Assembly (NCBI RefSeq): GCF_003478505.1
Contig: NZ_QUFI01000018.1
Location: 1 to 64,000 of the forward strand
DNA: 64,000 bases
Source: Clostridium sp. AF27-2AA
GTDB taxonomy: Bacteria; Bacillota; Clostridia; Lachnospirales; Lachnospiraceae
Reading direction: 5' to 3'
Of this stretch, positions 51,597 to 60,262 are shown one piece after another. The stretch's first letter is position 1; every line of letters begins with the position of its first letter. The translations under genes were made by a program, and so were the position numbers. Below the pieces are notes generated by a model. The model was not told where the DNA came from. It did not search any database and worked only from the letters and a program-made list of their open reading frames with translations.

Positions 51597-52890
51597 TCCG
51601 TTTCAGAATGTACAGGCCCTGAATCACACCGAAAATGATAAAGGTGCTCAAAATAGAACTTCCGCCATAGCTGACAAGGGGCAGGGTTACACCGGTAGAC
51701 GGAATGAATTTCGTCACTCCGCCCACGGTTAAAAATACCTGAACCGCATAAACCATGGCAAGGCCAAAGGCGATCAGTTTATAAAACAATGCCTGCATCC
51801 GCGCTGCCAGGAGCACAAACTGTAAGAAGCAGCCCAGGCAGATGAGCAGCACGCAGAGAGCAAATATCCCGCCAAGCTCCTCGGAAATTGCAGCGAATAC
51901 AAAGTCCTTTTCCACAACCGGGATTTTATAAGGCATGCCCTGATATAGGCCCATGCCGAACCATCCGCCTGTGCCGATGGCAAAGAGGGACTGGGTGATC
52001 TGGTAACCGCGGTTATCAATGTCCGCCCATGGATTTTTCCAGGCCGCCACACGGGTGCGCACATGGGCAAAGAGCTGGTATGCCACCACCGACGCGCCGC
52101 TGCCGCAAAGCAGGCCGGAAAACAGATACAGATAGCTTCCGGTTGCCACAAACAGCATGGTCAGGTACGTCAGAAAAAAGATCAGCGCGCTTCCCAGATC
52201 TTTGGAAAGCACCAGCACCAGCACATAAGCAGCCGCCATCACCGTGGTTTCTATGATCGTCTTAGACTCGGTATCCCGGTAAAACATGCAGGCTGTAAAG
52301 AACACAAACAGGATTTTTACAAACTCTGACGGCTGAAACGCGATGCCCGCAATGTTCACGGACAGCTGCGCGCCGAAGCTGTTGTTGCCGATGATCCATA
52401 CCACGATCAGCAGCGCCAGACCGGCAAAACCGTATACCCACGGAATGTTCGCCAGCTGCCACACCCGCTCCAGAATGAACGGGATAATCCAGGTGATCAG
52501 TGCCGATATGGCAACAATCACAAACTGGCGAATGGCCTTGTCAAAATCCAGACGGGTCAGGATCACAAAGCCGATGCACAAAAGCATGCACATGTTGTTG
52601 ACCAGAAGCCTGGACCGCAGTGGATAAAACACCTTATAAAGTCCCAGATAAACTGCCAGGAATACTACCTGTGCCAGATAAAACAGGATTACCCGCTCAT
52701 CCTCTGATTTTAAGAACAGCACCGCATACGCCACAAAATGCAGCAGAAACATGGCCGCATTCTGCCGGACACAGACTCTTCCCTGCTGCCAGGGATCCCG
52801 AAACCGGAAATAACTGAAATTCCAGTAGGTATAAGCCGCGATCAGCAGGATCAGCAGATATTTCGATACTTCAATGACAATATTTACCAT
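51562..52890 (-). CDS. SEDS-family peptidoglycan polymerase (RodA/FtsW-like)
   Basis: This 442-residue membrane protein has about ten helices and the SEDS motifs: QPSEFVKILFVFF, KDLGSALIFFLTYL and, near the end, GVTLPLVSYGGSSIL. SEDS proteins polymerise lipid II into glycan strands. The N-terminal extension of about 50 residues and the direct coupling to the class B PBP downstream suggest a cell-elongation or sporulation pair rather than the division pair; that is inference. It begins 6 bases after the U32 stop and has no strong ribosome site. Confidence 0.92.
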   Translation of the reverse strand: MVNIVIEVSKYLLILLIAAYTYWNFSYFRFRDPWQQGRVCVRQNAAMFLLHFVAYAVLFLKSEDERVILFYLAQVVFLAVYLGLYKVFYPLRSRLLVNNMCMLLCIGFVILTRLDFDKAIRQFVIVAISALITWIIPFILERVWQLANIPWVYGFAGLALLIVVWIIGNNSFGAQLSVNIAGIAFQPSEFVKILFVFFTACMFYRDTESKTIIETTVMAAAYVLVLVLSKDLGSALIFFLTYLTMLFVATGSYLYLFSGLLCGSGASVVAYQLFAHVRTRVAAWKNPWADIDNRGYQITQSLFAIGTGGWFGMGLYQGMPYKIPVVEKDFVFAAISEELGGIFALCVLLICLGCFLQFVLLAARMQALFYKLIAFGLAMVYAVQVFLTVGGVTKFIPSTGVTLPLVSYGGSSILSTFIIFGVIQGLYILKRNDEEDYEEKFD

Positions 52891-52896
52891 ATATAT

Positions 52897-55314
52897 TTAT
52901 TCTACGCCTCTCTTGAAATGGCCGCGTGTAAAATCTTTGAACGGATCCCTGGTTTCTTCCCCGTGAAGGAACTGATCCGCAAAAGCATCCAGCACTGCTT
53001 TCATCTGCTCCGGTGTCTCCAGCGTGAACGCAAGACGCAGCGCCCCCGGAGCCAGCCGTCGGATCAGCTTCTCCTGTCCGAGCAGGGACAGAGGACTTGG
53101 ATTATAGATGGTGTTATAGCAGAACCGGCAGTGATTCTTCACTGGAAGATCTTTTCCGGTGCGATCCCTCATCTTTAAGACCTCCGGCTGTTTCGTACAG
53201 CCCTTTGTAGTCCTTACGATGCACTGGGCCGACACCATGGCCGGAAGATAACCGTACACATAAAGTTCCATCCCCGCACAGCCCAGTGTCTCCAGCTCCC
53301 GGCTGTTTAACTCCAGCGGAAGGGTCATGCGGGAAATTCCAAGGTCTTCCATCTGCTCTCTTGCCAGATGGTTCAGGACATAAAGATTTGCGTCCGATAC
53401 CATAGGAATATCCCCCAGGCCGTTTTCTCTTAAAAACGTGATCTCATCCAGGGATTTTACCACCAGCTCATCAAAGCCGGCCTCTTTCAGGGCATCTATA
53501 TGTCTGCGGAAATAAGTCTCCGCCTCCGTGCGGAAGATGTTCGGCAGCATCAGGCTGCACTGCTTTGCGTTGTCATGGCATGCCTGTACCGCCACCTTCC
53601 AGGTCTCCGGCCCCAAGCCGCAGGAATCCAGGTAGATGCGGGTGACATCCGGATGGGCAATGGCGATGGGTAAGAGGCAAGGTTCCTCGATGGAGATGTG
53701 AAGGCCACAGGAACCTGCTTCCACACTGCCAGTCTCGCTCTGCTGCTCAGACCGCTCGTTTTCGCCTTCATCCTGGCTTTCTACCGCTCCCGCCGTCCGT
53801 CTGAATGGCTGCAGCAGCTTCTCTTCCATCTGCTCCAGTGCCTCCCGGCGCAGCTCATTGAGCGCCTGAACCGGCACAAAACAATTTCCTTCGATCTCTG
53901 CTGTCAGGTTTTCAAAATAGAACGGGGTATTTCCGGTCTTGTTTAACTGCTTTAACAGCTTTTCCTCTCCCATGGGCTGGTTCTGGGCCGTCTGAACCTC
54001 TGCGCCGTTCACCTCCACATACGGATTCTGAGCTGCTGCTTCTTCCAGAAGACGCTCCGGCTCACAGCACCAGAGGGAAAGCTTCAGCGGCTTGCCTTCC
54101 TTTACCACTACATGGCCGGATAGCGGCTCCTGCTTTTTCTTCTCCACATAATCCCGGTCCAGACGGTCAAACAAAGCCTGATTTCCTTCCCGGAAGGCCG
54201 GTTTTTCTTTTAATGCCACCATCTCGCGGCCATTGTGGTGAAGATAATAACCATCCGTAAAGCCACCGCGGTCAAAGAGATCCAGGAGCATCCTGCGGTC
54301 TGCCGGATCTACCTTATAACCGTCCCGTCCATGCTCCAGATAGTAATCCACATATTTGCGGTAAATACTCACGACACCGGCAGTGTAGCGCGGACTCTTC
54401 ATGCGGCCCTCAATCTTTAAGGAATAGACACCGGATTCAATGATGTCCGGGAGAATATCCAGGGTGCAGAGGTCTTTCAGGCTTAAGACATAGCGGTCAT
54501 CCCCCACCGCTGCTTTCTGCTGTGCATACGGCTTTCCCTTCATCCGGGCATTTCTGTCCTGCATGTCCGGACTGTGCTTTCCTTTGCCCTTTTTTCCTGT
54601 GTTCTGATTTCTTGCATTCTGCTTTCCGGTTTCGTATATGCTTTCCGTCAGTTTCGCAGAATTCTGCTTTGCCGCACTCTGAACCGGCTTTCCGGCTGCT
54701 GTCAGTACGTCATAGGGAAGTCTGCAGGGCTGTGCGCAACGTCCGCGGTTACCGCTGCGGCCGCCGATCAGGCTGCTAAGCAGACACTGCCCGGAGTAGC
54801 AGTAACACAATGCGCCATGCACAAAGCTCTCGATTTCCACATCCACATGGTCGCGGATCTCTGCGATTTCCTGAAGAGATAACTCTCTCGCTGTTACCAC
54901 GCGGGTCGCTCCCATCTCCTTTAAGCTCTGGGCACTGCGCCATCCTGTCACAGTCATCTGGGTGCTCGCATGAATCGGAAGATCCGGAAAATGCTCCCGG
55001 ATGAACTTCCACACACCAAGATCCTGCACGATCACCGCATCCAGACCCCGCTCATAATATGGCTTTAAAAAGTCATAAAGCTGGTCCAGTTCCTCTTCCT
55101 TCACCAGCGTATTAACTGTCATATAAAGACGACAGCCATGCAGATGCACATAATCGATTGCTTCCAAGAACCTGTCTTCCTCTGGGTTGTCTGCATAAGC
55201 CCTGGCCCCGAACCGGCTGCCACCCATATATATCGCATCGGCACCAGCCTGAACCGCTGCCATCATGCTTTCCATTGACCCGGCCGGAGCCAGGATTTCT
55301 ACACGTGAATTCAA
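52897..55314 (-). CDS. U32-family peptidase / RNA-modification-type protein
   Basis: This 805-residue protein begins RVEILAPAGSMESMMAAVQAGADAIYMGG, the U32 signature. The family cysteine cluster is seen as GRCAQPCRLPYD (about residue 185) with others later, and a C-terminal domain holds KNHCRFCYNTIYNPSPLS. A basic Lys/Asn/Gln-rich insertion interrupts it at about 200-265. U32 proteins were named as collagenases, but relatives such as RlhA and TrhP hydroxylate RNA, so either activity is possible. The start is TTG at 55314 with an AGGAGGAGAAT site at 6 bases. Confidence 0.88.
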   Translation of the reverse strand: MNSRVEILAPAGSMESMMAAVQAGADAIYMGGSRFGARAYADNPEEDRFLEAIDYVHLHGCRLYMTVNTLVKEEELDQLYDFLKPYYERGLDAVIVQDLGVWKFIREHFPDLPIHASTQMTVTGWRSAQSLKEMGATRVVTARELSLQEIAEIRDHVDVEIESFVHGALCYCYSGQCLLSSLIGGRSGNRGRCAQPCRLPYDVLTAAGKPVQSAAKQNSAKLTESIYETGKQNARNQNTGKKGKGKHSPDMQDRNARMKGKPYAQQKAAVGDDRYVLSLKDLCTLDILPDIIESGVYSLKIEGRMKSPRYTAGVVSIYRKYVDYYLEHGRDGYKVDPADRRMLLDLFDRGGFTDGYYLHHNGREMVALKEKPAFREGNQALFDRLDRDYVEKKKQEPLSGHVVVKEGKPLKLSLWCCEPERLLEEAAAQNPYVEVNGAEVQTAQNQPMGEEKLLKQLNKTGNTPFYFENLTAEIEGNCFVPVQALNELRREALEQMEEKLLQPFRRTAGAVESQDEGENERSEQQSETGSVEAGSCGLHISIEEPCLLPIAIAHPDVTRIYLDSCGLGPETWKVAVQACHDNAKQCSLMLPNIFRTEAETYFRRHIDALKEAGFDELVVKSLDEITFLRENGLGDIPMVSDANLYVLNHLAREQMEDLGISRMTLPLELNSRELETLGCAGMELYVYGYLPAMVSAQCIVRTTKGCTKQPEVLKMRDRTGKDLPVKNHCRFCYNTIYNPSPLSLLGQEKLIRRLAPGALRLAFTLETPEQMKAVLDAFADQFLHGEETRDPFKDFTRGHFKRGVE

Positions 55315-55375
55315 ATTCTCCTCCTCATATTAAAGTGAGCCATTTCGCTGGATCTGCTTCTCCGCAAATCAGGAT

Positions 55376-55399
55376 CAAAACAGTCAAATGACCGTTTTG
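55376..55399. promoter_or_regulatory. 24-bp palindrome between the ZapA-like and U32 genes
   Basis: CAAAACAGTC and GACCGTTTTG pair with one mismatch around AAAT. It lies in the 151-base spacer between a stop and a start on the - strand, without a T-run. It may be an operator or RNA hairpin. Confidence 0.45.
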
Positions 55400-55465
55400 G
55401 TTTCAGGCCAAAAGAAAGGGAGTTCCGATTGTCTTTCAACACCCTTCACCCCCATATTGTATTAC

Positions 55466-57211
55466 TTAACGGATAAAATGCCTGTTCGGATGCGTTGCTG
55501 CAGCAAGAGCTGCCTTGAACGCTGCCTGTTTTGCCATTTCATCAGCCTTTTTCTGTTCTTCCGGCGTTTTTACTGTCTTTGGCAGAATGGATGCAACCAG
55601 CTCCTTCACAGCAGCCACCTCAGCCGCTGCGGATTCAGCATCCTGCTCCTCAACCAATTCGGCTGCTTCCATGGTTTCCACGGCCACTGCTGCCTCTTTC
55701 TCCGGCCGGGTCTGCTGTACCTCAGGCTGAATCTGTTCTGCTGACTGTTTCAATGTTTCCAGCTCCTGCCGTGCCTGCTTTGCATCCTGTTTTGCCTGAA
55801 GCAGTTCCCGGTTGAGACGCTCATTTTCCTCGCGTGCTTCCTTCAGATCACTCTCAGCCCTTGTCGCTGTCTCGCATGCTTCCTCCAGCTCCTGCTTTGC
55901 GGTTTCCGCTTCGCTTCTCGCCTGTGTAAGCTCCTGCTTTGCGGTTTCTGCTTCGCTTCTCGCCTGTGTAAGCTCCTGCTTTGCGGTTTCTGCTTCGCTT
56001 CTCGCCTGTGTAAGCTCCTGCTTTGCGGTTTCTGCTTCGCTTCTCGCCTGTGTAAGTTCCTGAAGCGAAGTTGCATTTTTTAAATGAGCCTGTTGCAGCT
56101 CCTGTTCAGCTGCATCCTGCTCAGAATACAGCTGTGCCAGCTTCCGACGCACTTCCTCCAGTTCCTGTTTCAAATGCTCTGCCTCTGCTGCTTTCGTTTC
56201 CAGGTTCTGCTTCGCCGTCTCAGACTCTGCTTTCATGGCTTCCAGCTCGCTTCCGGTATTGGCTGAATTTTCCTGTACCCGGACAAGCTGCTGTCTCAGT
56301 GTTTCTGCTTCTGTCCGTGTATCATCAAGATCTGCTCTCAGGCTTTCCGCCTCTGCCTGCGCATTTTCCAGATCCGCTCTCAGGCTTTCCGCTTCTGCCT
56401 GCGCATTTTCCAGATCTGCTCTCAGTCTTTCCGCCTCTGCCTGTGCAGCAGTAAGCACTGTCCTCATATTTTCTGTCTCTGCGACAGCCTCATTCTTCTC
56501 TGCGGAGACCTGCTCTATTTCAGCAGAAAGCCGTTCTTTCTCTGCAGCCAGTTTCCGGCTCACAGACTCATTCTCTGACTTTGCGGCTACAAGCTCCTGC
56601 TGCACGGTCTCATTTTCCAACTTGGCAGCTGCAAGCTCCTGCTGCACGGTCTCATTTTCCGACTTTGCAGCTGCAAGCTCCTGCTGCACGGTCTCATTTT
56701 CTGACTTGGCGGCTGCAAGCTCCTGCTGCACGGTCTCATTTTCCGACTTTGCAGCTGCAAGCTCCTGTCTCGTGTTCTCGCAACGGTTTTTCAGCGATTC
56801 GATTTCCTGAGATGCATTCTCCAGCTTTTCCTTCGCTGCTTCCAGTTCTTCCCGGTCTTTGAGCGGAGCAGCCTTGGCCACTTCCAGTTCCCTGGACTGT
56901 GCCTCATACTTCATCTGAGTGGTGATCAGCTCATGTTTTAAGCTGTATGCGTCTTTTTCCAGTTCCTCTTTCTGCTGTTTCAGGTCATCTGCACGCATCT
57001 GCTCCTTGAAATAATCATCAGAAAGATTCAGCTGAATAGTCAGATTCTGATATTCCGGACTCTGTCTGGAAAAACCATCCATCTTGCGGACTTCGCCAAT
57101 CTTCTCATTCAGATAAGCAGCAACCTGTCTTAAATACGCTTCATCTTCCGTACCGCCCAATGTAAAAACGGTTCCATCTATAAAAACTTCCGTATAATTT
57201 TTCTGTTCCAT
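55466..57211 (-). CDS. ZapA-domain protein with very long tandem-repeat coiled coil
   Basis: The first 100 residues of this 581-residue protein are a ZapA domain (VFIDGTVFTLGGTEDEAYLRQVAAYLNEKI in part, then SPEYQNLTIQLNLSDDYFKE). ZapA bundles FtsZ at the division site and is normally about 100 residues. Here it continues into about 430 residues of almost unbroken coiled coil built of 14-residue repeats: four TVQQELAAAKSENE-type units, several SLRADLENAQAEAE units and four TAKQELTQARSEAE units. The end is Ala-rich and basic (ALAAATHPNRHFIR). No membrane segment or signal peptide is present. It has its own promoter (57252-57280). Confidence 0.85.
   Translation of the reverse strand: MEQKNYTEVFIDGTVFTLGGTEDEAYLRQVAAYLNEKIGEVRKMDGFSRQSPEYQNLTIQLNLSDDYFKEQMRADDLKQQKEELEKDAYSLKHELITTQMKYEAQSRELEVAKAAPLKDREELEAAKEKLENASQEIESLKNRCENTRQELAAAKSENETVQQELAAAKSENETVQQELAAAKSENETVQQELAAAKLENETVQQELVAAKSENESVSRKLAAEKERLSAEIEQVSAEKNEAVAETENMRTVLTAAQAEAERLRADLENAQAEAESLRADLENAQAEAESLRADLDDTRTEAETLRQQLVRVQENSANTGSELEAMKAESETAKQNLETKAAEAEHLKQELEEVRRKLAQLYSEQDAAEQELQQAHLKNATSLQELTQARSEAETAKQELTQARSEAETAKQELTQARSEAETAKQELTQARSEAETAKQELEEACETATRAESDLKEAREENERLNRELLQAKQDAKQARQELETLKQSAEQIQPEVQQTRPEKEAAVAVETMEAAELVEEQDAESAAAEVAAVKELVASILPKTVKTPEEQKKADEMAKQAAFKAALAAATHPNRHFIR
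55889..56056 (-). repeat. Four tandem 42-bp repeats in the ZapA-like gene
   Basis: Four head-to-tail copies (starts 55889, 55931, 55973, 56015) are almost identical at DNA level, each coding 14 residues (TAKQELTQARSEAE). Exact repetition suggests recent slippage or unequal exchange. Confidence 0.93.
56593..56760 (-). repeat. Four tandem 42-bp repeats, second array in the ZapA-like gene
   Basis: Four units (starts 56593, 56635, 56677, 56719) each encode 14 residues of the QQELAAAKSENETV type with a few silent or conservative changes. Unit length equals that of the array at 55889 but the sequence differs. Confidence 0.93.
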
Positions 57212-57251
57212 GAAATTTCCTTATAAATAATATAATTTTAATACTGTATAC

Positions 57252-57280
57252 ATTTTAACATATTCCCACCATCTCAACAA
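57252..57280 (-). promoter_or_regulatory. Promoter of the ZapA-like gene
   Basis: TTGTTG (57275-57280), a 17-base spacer and TAAAAT (57252-57257) on the - strand, about 40 bases before the ATG. Confidence 0.6.
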
Positions 57281-57337
57281 GAGTGTTTCCCACAGTTTCT
57301 CATTTTGTGTTTCTGGGAAAATATGCTAAAATCCACA

Positions 57338-57385
57338 AATCCGGAGAACTCTGCTTTCTATCATCGTGCATCAATTCTCCGGATT
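57338..57385 (-). terminator. Hairpin after ruvB
   Basis: AATCCGGAGAA (57338-57348) pairs exactly with TTCTCCGGATT (57375-57385), with a 26-base loop. It lies 23 bases past the ruvB stop. The T-run is better on the + strand, but position favours termination of ruvAB. Confidence 0.65.
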
Positions 57386-57408
57386 TTTATTTTTTGTTTC
57401 TTTTGTTT

Positions 57409-58416
57409 TTACATGGATTGCCCGTCATATGGAATATCCAGATGCCGGTAAGCCAGCGGTGTTGCCACCCTTCCGCGTGGCGTACGGTTTAGGAAGCCAT
57501 TCATCAGAAGATACGGCTCATACACATCCTCCAGCGTTCCGGCATCTTCGCCGAGCGCCGCTGCCAGGGTTTCCAGACCAACCGGGCCGCCGCCGAATTT
57601 CTCGATCATCATGAGAAGAATACTCCGGTCATTATTATCAAGGCCGACCTTGTCCACATCCAGAATGTCCAGCGCAAAATCCGCTACCTGTTTGGTGATG
57701 ACTCCGTCATACTTCACCTGTGCAAAGTCCCGCACCCGTTTGAGCAATCGGTTTGCCAGACGTGGCGTGCCTCGCGAACGCCTTGCGATCTCTGCCGCGC
57801 CCTCCGGCTCAATGCCGATGCCAAGCACCTCTGCAGACCGCTCTACAATGATCTGCAGTTCCCCTGGCGTGTAAAATTCCAGCTTTTGTACCACGCCAAA
57901 ACGGTCACGCAATGGAGCCGTCAGAAGACCGGCTCTGGTCGTTGCTCCGACCAGAGTGAAATGCGGCAGATCCAGGCGGATGGAACGGGCCGATGATTCC
58001 TTGCCCAGCATGATGTCAATGGCAAAATCCTCCATAGCCGGGTAAAGCACCTCCTCCACCTGACGGTTCAGGCGGTGGATCTCGTCCACAAACAGGACAT
58101 CGCCCTCCTGAAGATTATTCAGGATTGCCGCCATCTCTCCCGGTTTTTCAATAGCCGGACCAGAGGTCACCTTCATGTGTACGCCCATCTCGTTTGCAAT
58201 AATGCCGGAAAGCGTCGTCTTTCCCAATCCCGGCGGGCCGTAAAACAGCACATGATCCAGCGACTCTCCACGCGCTTTCGCCGCGTCAATGTATACCTTT
58301 AAATTGTTCTTGATCTTTTCCTGACCGATGTACTCGGCTAACATCTGAGGTCGGAGATTTGGTTCAATGACCTTATCCTCTTCCGTCACCTCAGTGGTTA
58401 TGATCCGTCGTTCCAT
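57409..58416 (-). CDS. ruvB: Holliday junction branch-migration helicase RuvB
   Basis: This 335-residue AAA+ ATPase drives branch migration with RuvA. Walker A is [11 protein letters not shown] (about residue 60), Walker B is [12 protein letters not shown], sensor 1 lies in [11 protein letters not shown], and the arginine finger region is in [20 protein letters not shown]. The C-terminal winged helix ends [16 protein letters not shown]. It starts 24 bases after ruvA. Confidence 0.98.
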   Translation of the reverse strand: MERRIITTEVTEEDKVIEPNLRPQMLAEYIGQEKIKNNLKVYIDAAKARGESLDHVLFYGPPGLGKTTLSGIIANEMGVHMKVTSGPAIEKPGEMAAILNNLQEGDVLFVDEIHRLNRQVEEVLYPAMEDFAIDIMLGKESSARSIRLDLPHFTLVGATTRAGLLTAPLRDRFGVVQKLEFYTPGELQIIVERSAEVLGIGIEPEGAAEIARRSRGTPRLANRLLKRVRDFAQVKYDGVITKQVADFALDILDVDKVGLDNNDRSILLMMIEKFGGGPVGLETLAAALGEDAGTLEDVYEPYLLMNGFLNRTPRGRVATPLAYRHLDIPYDGQSM

Positions 58417-58440
58417 TTTTTACTCCAATTATCTTCTATA

Positions 58441-59064
58441 CTAGAATGCCAGAAATTTCAGTGATGCCTTCAGCACCGCTTCCGAATTCATGTCCTCCGT
58501 GATGGTTACCTGCCGCACCGCCTTTGTGGCTTCTGTTGGGGAATAGCCCAGGGCAACCAGTGCTTCGATGGCCTCTTTGCCTGCGCCATCCACGCCGGAA
58601 GCTGCTGCCGTAACTGCCGCCTCCGTCTGGCCGCCCGTGAACTGCAGCGGCAGTACCTCGTCCATGCTGATCTTGTCTTTCAGATCCAGGATCACGCGCT
58701 TGGCTGTCTTCGGACCGATTCCCGGCGCTTTGGCGATGGCCTTGGAATCTTCCGCTATGATGGCCATGCGAAGATCATCCGGGCTGAGGGAGGAAAGAAT
58801 TCCCAGAGCCGCCTTAGGGCCGATGCCGGTTACACCGAGAAGCTGGTTAAACATCTTTAAATCCTGACGGCTGAAAAAGCCATACAGCGTCATGGAATCT
58901 TCCTTCACCTGAAAGGAAGTGTAAACCTTGATCTGCTCACCCACATGCGGAAGCCGGTCCAGCACCGACAGCGGAACATGAATGTTCCAGCCAATGCCGC
59001 CTGATTCCACGACAATGGTATCTTCCCAGTATTCTTCCAACGTTCCTTTTATATATGAAAACAA
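58441..59064 (-). CDS. ruvA: Holliday junction DNA-binding protein RuvA
   Basis: This 207-residue protein has the N-terminal OB fold (FSYIKGTLEEYWEDTIVVESGGIGW), two helix-hairpin-helix motifs (LLGVTGIGPKAALGIL and KAPGIGPKTAKRVILDLKDK) and the C-terminal domain III that contacts RuvB (EAIEALVALGYSPTEATKAV). I place the start at TTG 59064, matching the family's N-terminus and an AGGAC site; an ATG at 59100 in frame would add 12 residues of basic sequence. It binds the junction and loads RuvB, encoded just downstream. Confidence 0.95.
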   Translation of the reverse strand: MFSYIKGTLEEYWEDTIVVESGGIGWNIHVPLSVLDRLPHVGEQIKVYTSFQVKEDSMTLYGFFSRQDLKMFNQLLGVTGIGPKAALGILSSLSPDDLRMAIIAEDSKAIAKAPGIGPKTAKRVILDLKDKISMDEVLPLQFTGGQTEAAVTAAASGVDGAGKEAIEALVALGYSPTEATKAVRQVTITEDMNSEAVLKASLKFLAF

Positions 59065-59180
59065 ATTTCTGTCCTGACCTTTCCTGATTCTTGTCTGCAT
59101 CGTGTTTCGCTTTTCTCATTCTAACATACGGACTGTTTGGATGCAAGATAAATATCGAACAGACATTCTGTTTTCTGCTA

Positions 59181-59624
59181 TCAGGACTCTCCCAGCACGA
59201 TCCGGATCAGGCTCTTATCCAGCATCATGGTCCGGTTCCACGGATTTAAAATCACGCCCTCAATTTCCGGTACTGTCAGTGCAGTCCTGAACATCTGCTC
59301 CAGATCTGCCAGAAACGTAGATTTCACCTGGTCCCCGCCTCTCAGCTCCTCGTCAAAGCTGGTGAACGCTACCCACCAGGCCCTTCCGTCCCCGGTTTTC
59401 ACTGCCTGGATCTGCATCGGAGCTGTCGGATTTGCAGTCTGTTCCTGCGGCATGTCCACCGCAAGGATGACCTGACCCTTTTCCCGCATCCGGCTGCGGA
59501 CTACCGTCAGTGCATGAGCCAGTAGTTCCTCACTGGGCTTCTTCTGCAAAGCAGCGATGGCCTCCTCGATTTGTTCATTGCCGATCAGACCGTCATCTTT
59601 TGTTTTATTCTCTGATGTATGCAT
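59181..59624 (-). CDS. SseB-like protein
   Basis: This 147-residue protein contains an SseB N-terminal-type domain: helical start (NEQIEEAIAALQKKPSEELLAHAL), then VILAVDMP, a beta segment WWVAFTSFDEELRGG, and EGVILNPWNRTMMLDKSLIRIVL at the end. SseB-like proteins are poorly understood and have been linked to serine sensitivity. The ATG at 59624 follows the deformylase stop by 17 bases with a GGGAGAG site; the frame extends 16 codons further. Its role is unknown. Confidence 0.8.
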   Translation of the reverse strand: MHTSENKTKDDGLIGNEQIEEAIAALQKKPSEELLAHALTVVRSRMREKGQVILAVDMPQEQTANPTAPMQIQAVKTGDGRAWWVAFTSFDEELRGGDQVKSTFLADLEQMFRTALTVPEIEGVILNPWNRTMMLDKSLIRIVLGES

Positions 59625-59641
59625 AGCTTTGTCTCTCCCTA

Positions 59642-60052
59642 TTAGATAATAATTCCCTCCAGATGATCGCACTCATGCTGAATGATCTGGGCTGTCCAGC
59701 CGCTGAACTTCTGATGCTGCTTCTTGAAGTTCATATCCTCGTACTCCACCTCAATCTCCTCATAACGGGTTGTTTTCCGGACTCCGATCAGGGAGAGACA
59801 GCCCTCCTCTGTCTCAAAAGCGCCTGACTTTTTCACAATAACCGGATTAAACATCGCCACATTCATAAATCCCATATTCACAGCGATAATGTTCTTCCGC
59901 ACCCCGATCATATTCGCCGCCATACCAACGCACTCAGACTCATGAGCTTTTAAGGTGTCCAAGAGGTCAAGGGCAACCTGGCGGTCTGCCTGGGTTGCAG
60001 GGAGGGATTTTTGTTTTAGAAATGCGATGTCACGCATGATTGGTTGTATCAT
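59642..60052 (-). CDS. Short peptide deformylase-like protein
   Basis: This 136-residue metalloenzyme-like protein has deformylase motif II EEGCLS (metal Cys) and motif III QHECDHLEG (metal His pair and catalytic Glu). Motif I reads CVGMAANMIG, with Asn where the canonical GxGxAAxQ has Gln. Chain length is short (136 against about 150-170), as in a clostridial PDF-like subfamily. Metal ligands are intact, so it may be active; the Asn could alter rate or specificity. I chose the ATG at 60052 because of the GGAG site about 10 bases upstream. The frame continues 52 codons upstream through 21-bp tandem repeats to a GTG. Confidence 0.82.
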   Translation of the reverse strand: MIQPIMRDIAFLKQKSLPATQADRQVALDLLDTLKAHESECVGMAANMIGVRKNIIAVNMGFMNVAMFNPVIVKKSGAFETEEGCLSLIGVRKTTRYEEIEVEYEDMNFKKQHQKFSGWTAQIIQHECDHLEGIII

Positions 60053-60067
60053 AAATTTTATCTCCAT

Positions 60068-60173
60068 TCTTTCCATAGATTCCGGTACTTTATCGGCACT
60101 TTCCGGCACTATTAAGGTCATTGCATATTCTATTGGGGTCATTAAGCTCATCATTGGGGTCATTAAGCTCATT
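60068..60173 (-). repeat. 21-bp tandem repeats ahead of the deformylase-like gene
   Basis: Units start at 60111, 60132 and 60153, and the last two are nearly identical (ATTGGGGTCATTAAGCTCAT). To the left two more 21-bp units carry GGTACTTTATC and GGCACTTTCC words. All keep the same reading frame as the downstream gene, coding heptads MSLMTPM, MSLMTPI and VPESADK, VPESMER. They could be an N-terminal extension or, since the better start lies at 60052, a leader or protein-binding array. Confidence 0.7.
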
Positions 60174-60262
60174 CTGACCATAATAAATGCTTGACAACAG
60201 CCCTTCACCAGTGCACTTATTCTAATTTATATATTTCCGTACAATTTCCAAATCACACACAA

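Noticed and set aside
55889..56760. Regular 42-bp repeats as a possible CRISPR array
   Set aside because: Units abut with no unique spacers and lie in frame within a coiled-coil gene.
60053..60262. Attachment site for the tyrosine recombinase
   Set aside because: I found no direct or inverted repeat that recurs on the other side of the gene inside the window; the 21-bp tandem units are in phase with the deformylase frame instead.
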